Source: a virus
DNA length: 50,667 nucleotides
Strand: one strand, 5' to 3'
Virus record (IMG/VR): IMGVR_UViG_3300005731_000081
Coordinates: 1 to 50,667 of that record
The translations under genes and the position numbers were made by a program. A model generated the notes under the pieces. The model searched no databases and was not told the origin of the DNA. It saw only the letters and a program-made list of their open reading frames with translations. This document shows positions 44,710 through 50,667 of this stretch, piece after piece (the stretch's first letter is position 1; each line of letters starts with the position of its first letter).

Positions 44710-45054
44710 TTATTCCTTATTGTGTTTTTTAATTTGCCCTAGTTTATCTATTTTTTGTACGGGTATGTTATAGTGATACTTATTCCAAGTGACGTCATAG
44801 TTCTCTATATCTAATTCCGCATTTTTTATCTGCACATTGCCTTTGTCCAAAATCTCAGACCTAAGCTCTTCATAAACCTCTTTAATCGCAGCTTGTTCTG
44901 GAGTTTGGACATCCTCGTTGTGCCCCCAAAAAGATCCAAAAAACTTTTCTATGCTGGCTAATGAACCAATCATGGTAGTTTCTATTTTCTTTTTGACGTC
45001 TTTCTTTAATCTGAGTTTTGATCTTTGTTCTAAGATCATTCTCTTATCCATCAT
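44710..45054 (-). CDS. Hypothetical protein of the tail module
   Basis: 114 residues, basic at the N-terminus (MMDKRMILEQRSKLRLKKDV) with a central FFGSFWGHNEDV and a short beta-like C-terminus (IENYDVTWNKYHYNIPVQ). A GAGGTAG site precedes the first ATG, which overlaps the previous stop (ATGA). It lies between tail tube and tape measure, so it may assist tail assembly. Function unknown. Confidence 0.6.
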   Translation of the reverse strand: MMDKRMILEQRSKLRLKKDVKKKIETTMIGSLASIEKFFGSFWGHNEDVQTPEQAAIKEVYEELRSEILDKGNVQIKNAELDIENYDVTWNKYHYNIPVQKIDKLGQIKKHNKE

Positions 45055-46067
45055 CTACCTCTTTCTTTTGCTTGTCTTAAACCTTCCATCTGTATTTCTT
45101 GCTTAACGTGGTTGAGTTCCGACTCCTTAAATGAACCTCCTTTTTTGAACTGTTGTTTTTTAGATTTTAAAACTGATTTTCCATATCCGTCATTGAGGGC
45201 TAAAACGTTTTCTGAATCTCTTTTTGTTTTAACTGGTATAAACACCTCGCCAGCATCAGACATTTTATCTGATAAGAGCTTCTCACCCTCTTGCTTTTTC
45301 TCTTCTTCTATTCGCTTCCTATCTTGATGAATAAACCAACCATCTATCGCTGTATTATCTTCAATTATTTCACTAGACGGTCTATCCATAGATTCATAAA
45401 CGCTGTCATAATATCTAGACCAAGAGATTAGTGAGAGTTGTTCATTAGTCAGTTCACAAGCTTTGTTCTTAAATATGCCTATGTCTTTTGCCGACCAAAT
45501 ATTCCTCCAACTACCTTGTTTAGATAAATTCCTTATGTCAGAATCTTTTGCTGAGCATTGCAAACTTTTATTTACAATGTTCAGTAAACTTATCTTGTCA
45601 GTAGCCGGTGTGCCATCTATTAAAAAGGAGGATCTTTCTATTAGAAAACACATCCTGCTATAATCCCTGACATACTCACAAGTCTTGTCAAAAAACTCAT
45701 ATTTCTTCATAAAAAGTTGGTTGACCTTTTCCTCTAAGTTGTCAATCGCCTTCTTTATATATTCCCTAGCGTCTGTCTTAAAAAAATTCATGTAATAATC
45801 TAGCTTCATCTGCTCTAGATTTTTATTCATAAGCTCAAGCGATTCTTCTTCTTCTTTTGTCCACCAACCCTCTTTCAGGAGCATACTATCAACATCTGAT
45901 TGAGTTAATGAGCAGTCTAATAAAGATTCCTCATACATTTCTTGAGCGTAAAAATCCGCGAGAGTCTTGTCTTCTACCGTCGCAGGCTTTACTTGAACAC
46001 ACATTCCTCTTAAATTAAAGACAATAACACCAGAAAGTAACCTATTAATTAAAGGTGTACTATCCAT
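45051..46067 (-). CDS. Hypothetical helical protein of the tail module
   Basis: 338 residues, mostly helical with a coiled-coil-like stretch (KKAIDNLEEKVNQLFMKKYE). A C-terminal basic part (KKQQFKKGGSFKESELNHVK) might bind the tail or nucleic acid. Between tail tube and tape measure, where chaperones and minor tail proteins usually sit, but the length and composition do not match a known chaperone family. AGGA site upstream. Function unknown. Confidence 0.55.
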   Translation of the reverse strand: MDSTPLINRLLSGVIVFNLRGMCVQVKPATVEDKTLADFYAQEMYEESLLDCSLTQSDVDSMLLKEGWWTKEEEESLELMNKNLEQMKLDYYMNFFKTDAREYIKKAIDNLEEKVNQLFMKKYEFFDKTCEYVRDYSRMCFLIERSSFLIDGTPATDKISLLNIVNKSLQCSAKDSDIRNLSKQGSWRNIWSAKDIGIFKNKACELTNEQLSLISWSRYYDSVYESMDRPSSEIIEDNTAIDGWFIHQDRKRIEEEKKQEGEKLLSDKMSDAGEVFIPVKTKRDSENVLALNDGYGKSVLKSKKQQFKKGGSFKESELNHVKQEIQMEGLRQAKERGR

Positions 46068-46085
46068 AAAAATCCTAAATTTACA

Positions 46086-47324
46086 TTAAAAGAAGTCTGC
46101 CCAGTAAGTAGCTCCGCTAAGTCCAGCTGGTTGACCAAGGATTGGATCTCCAGAGTGAAGAACAACAAAGTCATTAGAGTTGGTCATTGAGTAAGCAACT
46201 GTGGCGTTTCCTCCGCCAGCATCTCCTCCACCATAAGTCACACTAGTAACCTTATTTTTATCGCCAAAACATAGAACAGTAGAGTCGTCGCATACAATCT
46301 GAATTGAGTGATCCGACAAGTTACGGCTTTCTTCAGCCGCGTTGATGTTGTCTCCACCAATAGCGGTCGTTTCAAGATCAACAGTAACATCTACTGGGAA
46401 GTTTACGTATCTGTAGTATGGGCCTCTTTTACCAAGCTGGTTAATAGATTCACGACCAAGGTCAATACTGCAAGAAAGTGAGCTTAGATACAACGTTCCA
46501 CCATCAGGAATGTAAGAGCAGTTACTACTAATACCTGTTCCCCCTGCACCTTCGATGCCTATCGCTCCGGGGGTAGCACCTTCGATAAAGTCTGGAACGA
46601 CAGTTCTAAAAACTGTGCCGCCATCAAAAGTCAAGCCAGCAGAACCAACAACGACATTTTCTCGACCTAAAACGCTACTGTTAATACCTAGTGGTGCATC
46701 TTGACCAAATAAGTCCGTATCAAAAACTGAGTTGATCAGTCCGTTTGCTCCAACAAGCAGGTTGTCGCCATTAGTATCTGCCGTTAGCCACGTCTTATCA
46801 TTACCAACAAAAGTTGCAGATTCTGTGAAGCTTCCATCTGTGGATAGACTGTAAGAAATCGAGCTAACATACATACCAGAGCAATAAAGTTCTGCAACAC
46901 CAGAGTTTGTTCCGCCAGTTTGGATTGAATCTTCAGTGTCAAAACCAATAGCAGCTCTTACATCGGCGCGAGCGTTTGATCGTCCAGAAAGGGTTGGGTT
47001 TGTTGCGCTTGATGTACCAAGGTGGTAAAGCAATGGATAGCCATCGAGCAATCGCTCAAAAGTAACTTCAATCTCTGGAATTTCTTCGCGGTTTTCATAT
47101 AGAGATAGTTGGCCAAGCTCAAAAATCTGCTCAAGGTTAAAGTTGGTCGTGACCCCCATAGACTGTAATCCGTGAACTACAGCCACTTTATTGGTAACGT
47201 CAGACATTGTACCGCCACGAGCGGTGTAGGGGTCTATTACATCAGTTGCGCCAATATCGCCAACGGCGACACCTTGCGTAGCGTAAAATACGCGCTTATT
47301 GTTGTTTGTTGCAAAATTTGCCAT
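46086..47324 (-). CDS. Probable major tail tube protein
   Basis: 412 residues, beta-rich, with a typical tail-tube layout: EIPEIEVTFERLLDGYPLLY, then VSSISYSLSTDGSFTESATF and, near the end, a separate strand-rich segment. It is larger than most tail tube proteins, so it may carry an added Ig-like or display domain; the GGGDAGGGNATVAYSM stretch near the end would be a flexible loop. It lies upstream of the tape measure with a strong GGAGA site, as expected for an abundant protein. No tail sheath gene is present nearby. Assigned from order and composition. Confidence 0.65.
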   Translation of the reverse strand: MANFATNNNKRVFYATQGVAVGDIGATDVIDPYTARGGTMSDVTNKVAVVHGLQSMGVTTNFNLEQIFELGQLSLYENREEIPEIEVTFERLLDGYPLLYHLGTSSATNPTLSGRSNARADVRAAIGFDTEDSIQTGGTNSGVAELYCSGMYVSSISYSLSTDGSFTESATFVGNDKTWLTADTNGDNLLVGANGLINSVFDTDLFGQDAPLGINSSVLGRENVVVGSAGLTFDGGTVFRTVVPDFIEGATPGAIGIEGAGGTGISSNCSYIPDGGTLYLSSLSCSIDLGRESINQLGKRGPYYRYVNFPVDVTVDLETTAIGGDNINAAEESRNLSDHSIQIVCDDSTVLCFGDKNKVTSVTYGGGDAGGGNATVAYSMTNSNDFVVLHSGDPILGQPAGLSGATYWADFF

Positions 47325-47369
47325 TATGGATCTCCATAGAATATTTTAAAAAAAGCTTTTTCTAATTAA

Positions 47370-48323
47370 TTATACGCCAAATATTATGGTTTCGGCTGTA
47401 AATTTAACAGTTCCTACATGAATATCCGAACTTATCGAATATACAGAGTCAATATTAAGGTCTATTAATCTAATTTCAGTACCTTGATATGTATTTATTA
47501 GTTCTGGATATAGCATAGCTCCTGAGTTTGGAACCCCTCTATAATCAAGTGGGAACGCTCCGCTACTAGAAACCTCGTTTAGGTTAAAAGTTCTCATATT
47601 GTGAAGATTTTGTAAGGATACGATGTCTGTTAATGTGTCGCGTGTGTATCCATCTTCAGCAATGCAATGGAAGTAAAAATCTGTTTTAAATATTTGTCCG
47701 CCACCTAATTGGTAGGGGGTTCCCCTTCGACTGCCGCCAGTTTCTATTCCAATTGCTGGAATTTGGTAGCGATTATCTGATAGTATGGCATAATCCCCAC
47801 TGCCACTATTAAAGTTAGGATTTTCTGAGCGTTCAGAGTTCTTCTGTAGTTCTTGAAACCAATTCAGGCCATCAACTTTTACTACATTTATATGCTTATA
47901 ACTATACTCACATTCTACATCAGATGAGGTAGATATAGGAGAGTCAAAAATAACCCGACCTAAAGGATGGTTTATATGATGTGCGTATTCTCCAACTCCA
48001 CTAGATGGATAAAAGGTAGAGTCTACATAAACGCCAGAAACTCCGGGGTTTGCATCGTCTGTGCTTGTCAAAGCCCCAATCCCACTCTGCCAAACCCAAT
48101 TAGATTTAAACCCCTCCCAAACCTGACCGTAACTATATCTAGGATCATCAACGACTCTTAGCGAATGCTCAGAGCCACCATAGTAACCAGTAGTTGGAAT
48201 CTCTATGTTTGAAAAGTTACCTTTTTCTAGAAGACCATAGTCAAAATATTGTACGAGGTTTTCTCTTATATGGTTGGTAAGAGTCGCATACCCTAGATTA
48301 GAAAATCCTTTTAAAAATGCCAT
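47370..48323 (-). CDS. Virion protein, tail/neck candidate
   Basis: 317 residues, beta-rich, with at least seven Ser-Gly pairs (WQSGIG, GVSGVY, SSGVGEY, NSGSGDY). Start MAFLKGFSNLGYATLTNHIR is helical and amphipathic, the rest strand-rich; the middle holds HHINHPLGRVIF. It follows the neck-type genes and precedes the tail tube, so it is probably a tail completion or neck protein. The ATG overlaps the previous stop (TAATG). Family not recognised. Confidence 0.55.
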   Translation of the reverse strand: MAFLKGFSNLGYATLTNHIRENLVQYFDYGLLEKGNFSNIEIPTTGYYGGSEHSLRVVDDPRYSYGQVWEGFKSNWVWQSGIGALTSTDDANPGVSGVYVDSTFYPSSGVGEYAHHINHPLGRVIFDSPISTSSDVECEYSYKHINVVKVDGLNWFQELQKNSERSENPNFNSGSGDYAILSDNRYQIPAIGIETGGSRRGTPYQLGGGQIFKTDFYFHCIAEDGYTRDTLTDIVSLQNLHNMRTFNLNEVSSSGAFPLDYRGVPNSGAMLYPELINTYQGTEIRLIDLNIDSVYSISSDIHVGTVKFTAETIIFGV

Positions 48324-48985
48324 TATGTTAGAGCCTCTATGAATGTTTTAAATACTTCATCTCTTATTTCAGGTATAATAGGATCTAAAGCTCGTGTGAC
48401 AAAATTATCATTTTCCGTTCCAGCAAAGCCGGGTTCCACTCTAAATCCAGATCTACCCCTTTGCATAACTGACTCGTTACTCCTACTTGTTCCGGATATT
48501 CCTTCAAAAACATAGAAATCGCCGATAACAACTGTCGTTCCTCTGGTAAGCAACCAAGTTAGCCAAGTCACATCTCCACCACCATATTTTCCAGAGCTTA
48601 TATAATTACCTGCTGGAAGTTGTGATAACTTATCCATCCCCAAAGGAAGTAGATCTAAACTAAAAATAGCAATATTGGCTCCTTTATATGAATACTTTAT
48701 GCTAACTTTAATATTGTCTATCACATGAGATATAATGCTATTTACAGCAATCTGAGCTGCTGGATATGTGAGTCCAAAATCAGATCTTAGCTTGCCGTTA
48801 AGTATGGACTGTGTTGTGCCGGAAGAAAAAAGATGTTGCCTAATTTTTTCCCTAACGGCAGTGGTCACTCTAGATTCCACCTGTTTATAAGTGGCTGTAG
48901 CTCTCTTATTTATATAATCACGAACAGATCTATCCAATTCCCCAAAACCATCAACGGCTGTAAAGCTAATGCTACCCTTACCCAT
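48323..48985 (-). CDS. Putative tail completion/neck protein
   Basis: 220 residues from the ATG at 48985, which has a GAGGG site; a TTG five codons upstream is open too. The N-terminal region is helical (LDRSVRDYINKRATATYKQV), then beta-rich (NIKVSIKYSYKGANIAIFSL) with a WLTWLLTRG loop, an order like HK97 gp10-type tail completion proteins. It overlaps the upstream stop by one base. Position next to other small connector-sized genes supports a head-tail joining role, but it is inferred. Confidence 0.5.
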   Translation of the reverse strand: MGKGSISFTAVDGFGELDRSVRDYINKRATATYKQVESRVTTAVREKIRQHLFSSGTTQSILNGKLRSDFGLTYPAAQIAVNSIISHVIDNIKVSIKYSYKGANIAIFSLDLLPLGMDKLSQLPAGNYISSGKYGGGDVTWLTWLLTRGTTVVIGDFYVFEGISGTSRSNESVMQRGRSGFRVEPGFAGTENDNFVTRALDPIIPEIRDEVFKTFIEALT

Positions 48986-49464
48986 TAGGCCCTCTTCCAA
49001 TAAGATATTAAGTACCCCTTGTCTAAGCCATGAATTGTTGGCTCTGCGGCTTTTTCAAATTTCCAAGCAGCATGATCTGTTTTATCAGTTTGAATCAATA
49101 AAAAGGCAGCTTTCCTTATTTTAGCCAATTCAGAATATTTTCCGATAGCCATAACTGACCCGTCTGGCATATGGATGTTACCAAACTTTTTAAAGTCTTT
49201 CTCATCCCAATAAATCCTAAGTGTAATATCTTCAGTCGTTTCTACCGTCTTAAACTTTTTATTACCCCTGCCAAAACCAGATGAAGGATTTGTCTTCTGA
49301 AGGTCAAACACTTTCTTCTGTTTAAAGTCAGGGACTGAATAGTCCATTAACTCTATTTTGTCAGTATAAACAAGCTTACACTGCGTGCCAAAGCCAGTAA
49401 GCGCCAGCATTTGATCTGCCAACTCGGCATACTTAGTAAAAAGACCTGAAGGTATACAGTCCAT
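48985..49464 (-). CDS. Putative head closure-like protein
   Basis: 159 residues, beta-rich, resembling stopper or head-closure proteins in size and order. Motifs such as MDCIPSGLFTKYAELADQML, ITLRIYWDEKDFKKFGNIHM and GYLISYWKRA are visible, but none is diagnostic. It lies between other small connector-sized genes. A GAGGT site precedes the ATG. Function inferred from gene order only. Confidence 0.45.
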   Translation of the reverse strand: MDCIPSGLFTKYAELADQMLALTGFGTQCKLVYTDKIELMDYSVPDFKQKKVFDLQKTNPSSGFGRGNKKFKTVETTEDITLRIYWDEKDFKKFGNIHMPDGSVMAIGKYSELAKIRKAAFLLIQTDKTDHAAWKFEKAAEPTIHGLDKGYLISYWKRA

Positions 49465-49466
49465 TA

Positions 49467-49976
49467 CTATACAACCTCACTAGAATAAATTTCTCTAGCT
49501 TCACTTTGCTCCTTGAGTTCCCAACCATCAAGCTGTAGGTTAGAAGCAATATCTAGATTCATTTTATCGCCCAAGTTGCCAACTAAATATTTAGTTGTTC
49601 CAAGGTCGTCAAACTCTTTAACAGAAAAGTTGTTACTATCGGCCCACTCCTGAAAAGTCTTTTGATATGTATTATCATTTTCATCAGTGCCTGTGGAACC
49701 AACCCAATATGCTGGTAAAGTAGTGGAGGGGTCTTCTGTTGCGACATACCAAGGATACTTCTCAACGCTAAGAATCCAGTCTACATCATTGACGACCAAG
49801 ATGGTGTTTAGATTAATAAGAGACAAGAACAGCTCTTTATCTTGAGGTACATATTCAAAATTTTTACCTTTAAAGGTTGGATCTAGGGCTGACAATGTTT
49901 TTACCAATCCGTTTAACGGGTGGGTGTCGTCAGCCAGTGTTGTTAAGTAATACTGTGTTAGTCCTGTAATTTTCAT
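49467..49976 (-). CDS. Hypothetical connector-region protein
   Basis: 169 residues, acidic, beginning MKITGLTQYYLTTLADDTHP and containing VVNDVDWILSVEKYPWYVAT and WADSNNFSVKEFDDLG. There is no known motif. Size and position suit an adaptor or tail-terminator role, but the sequence gives no further evidence. The ribosome site is weak (AGAGAG). Confidence 0.5.
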   Translation of the reverse strand: MKITGLTQYYLTTLADDTHPLNGLVKTLSALDPTFKGKNFEYVPQDKELFLSLINLNTILVVNDVDWILSVEKYPWYVATEDPSTTLPAYWVGSTGTDENDNTYQKTFQEWADSNNFSVKEFDDLGTTKYLVGNLGDKMNLDIASNLQLDGWELKEQSEAREIYSSEVV

Positions 49977-50010
49977 AATTTTGCTCTCTAATAGTTTAAG
50001 TTAAAAGTCT

Positions 50011-50667
50011 TCAGGTTGTAACTGGGAACGTGAATTTAACTAAGTCGTAAACTTTGTTTCCGGTTGTCGATACGCTGAACGGTTGCTCTACCGTGTCTCC
50101 GGCTTGATAGCTTACGTCGGTTAGACGGTTGTAAACTACGTCGGTATCGGTTCCGTGATTGACATTCGAGGATAGGTCAAGCGAACAACCAAGGAGTGGC
50201 ATATCAACCCATTCTGCACCGTTGTTGTTTGCTGCAAATCCGCGTGCTGATATTTCGGAGAATGAGGTTAGTGTGTTCGCCGCACCAAGTCTTAATTTAA
50301 CATTTTGCGAAACAGAAGGAGCGTCGTTGACTCCTGAAACATTGTCGCCATCAATCCCGACCGTGATTGTTCCGCCAACTCCGCCTGTGTAGCTGAACTC
50401 CGAAAGGTATTCAATATTCTCGGTAAATTCTGCGGTTGTGAAATCGTAACTCCCGTTAATAATCGCCCTGTTTTTCAGATTATTTGATTGCAAAGCATAA
50501 GCCCCGCTTGACACTGACGTAAACAGATAACCCGTTCCTATATTCGCCTGCGTAATTCTCATCGCCAAATCAAACGCATTGGCCCAATTGAAGTTATTTG
50601 CGGCGTCCAAGTAGCTTGTCGCACCATTGAAGCTCGCATCAATCCACCGCTGCTCTAGCCACTGGTT
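50011..50667 (-). CDS. Partial structural or lectin-like protein (runs off the right edge)
   Basis: At least 218 residues, open to the window edge, so the true start is outside; the visible frame begins NQWLEQRWIDASFNGATSYL. The start of the visible part, ATSYLDAANNFNWANAFDL, resembles the opening strands of concanavalin A/LamG-like domains; the rest is beta-rich with a Gly-rich, Ser-rich composition and no enzyme motif. By hand count about 47-48 percent of two 120-base stretches (50021-50140 and 50161-50280) is G or C, against 34 percent for 49801-49920, so composition differs from its neighbours. It may be a decoration or adhesion protein acquired from elsewhere. Confidence 0.5.
   Translation of the reverse strand, partial: NQWLEQRWIDASFNGATSYLDAANNFNWANAFDLAMRITQANIGTGYLFTSVSSGAYALQSNNLKNRAIINGSYDFTTAEFTENIEYLSEFSYTGGVGGTITVGIDGDNVSGVNDAPSVSQNVKLRLGAANTLTSFSEISARGFAANNNGAEWVDMPLLGCSLDLSSNVNHGTDTDVVYNRLTDVSYQAGDTVEQPFSVSTTGNKVYDLVKFTFPVTT

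Noticed and set aside
47352-47374. Promoter for the tail tube gene (AAAAAGCTTTTT palindrome and TATAAT-like sequence on the - strand)
   Set aside because: Low-complexity A/T sequence; no matching -35 element and no shared motif upstream of other late genes.
1-50667. tRNA genes, integrase, attachment sites, insertion sequences
   Set aside because: Gaps between genes are a few bases to about 150 bases, and no cloverleaf, transposase, recombinase motif or terminal inverted repeat was seen.

Overview
The window looks like part of the genome of a tailed, DnaE-encoding double-stranded DNA phage, probably a lytic one from an aquatic setting. Evidence: a dense virus-type gene layout with 1-4 nt stop/start overlaps; nucleotide-supply genes (end of a class I ribonucleotide reductase beta chain, dUTPase, dNMP kinase); a PhoH-type ATPase; a full phage replisome; and a leftward tail module built around a 2105-residue tape measure protein. 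No integrase, repressor, attachment site, tRNA, rRNA, CRISPR array or insertion sequence was recognised. The host cannot be named from the sequence.

Region 1 (1-23103, all + strand) holds metabolism, replication, recombination and sugar genes: nrdB end, dut, phoH, small unknowns, a RecA/UvsX-like recombinase, a small Vsr/DUF559-like nuclease, a possible UvsY-like mediator, a DnaB helicase carrying a LAGLIDADG intein in its P-loop, a DnaG-like primase, dNMP kinase, a RecB/Cas4-like nuclease, DNA polymerase III alpha in two genes with an ExoI-like exonuclease gene between them, SSB, a sigma-70-like factor, a block of glycosyltransferase and nucleotidyltransferase-like genes, a homing-endonuclease-like gene, a possible Rad52-type annealing protein and small zinc-ribbon proteins. 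It closes with a rho-independent terminator at 23125-23149.

Region 2 (23251-50667, all - strand, read right to left) holds head-tail joining and tail genes: a partial protein of different base composition at the right edge, three small probable connector/completion proteins, a further virion protein, a probable tail tube protein, three genes that may include tail assembly chaperones, the tape measure protein, distal-tail and hub-like proteins, and three large Cys- and Ser-Gly-rich proteins that probably form the tail tip or adhesion apparatus. No tail sheath gene was recognised, which favours a long non-contractile tail (about 0.3 micrometre from tape measure length). Portal, capsid and terminase genes would lie beyond the right edge.

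The most notable points are the DnaB intein, which has Ala at position 1 and the Trp-Cys-Thr set that defines class 3 inteins, and the polymerase alpha subunit split just after its last catalytic Asp with the proofreading-type exonuclease encoded in the gap. The virion proteins are unusually rich in Ser-Gly pairs and cysteines while the same genome carries a sugar-transfer cassette, so virion glycosylation is a reasonable but untested idea.
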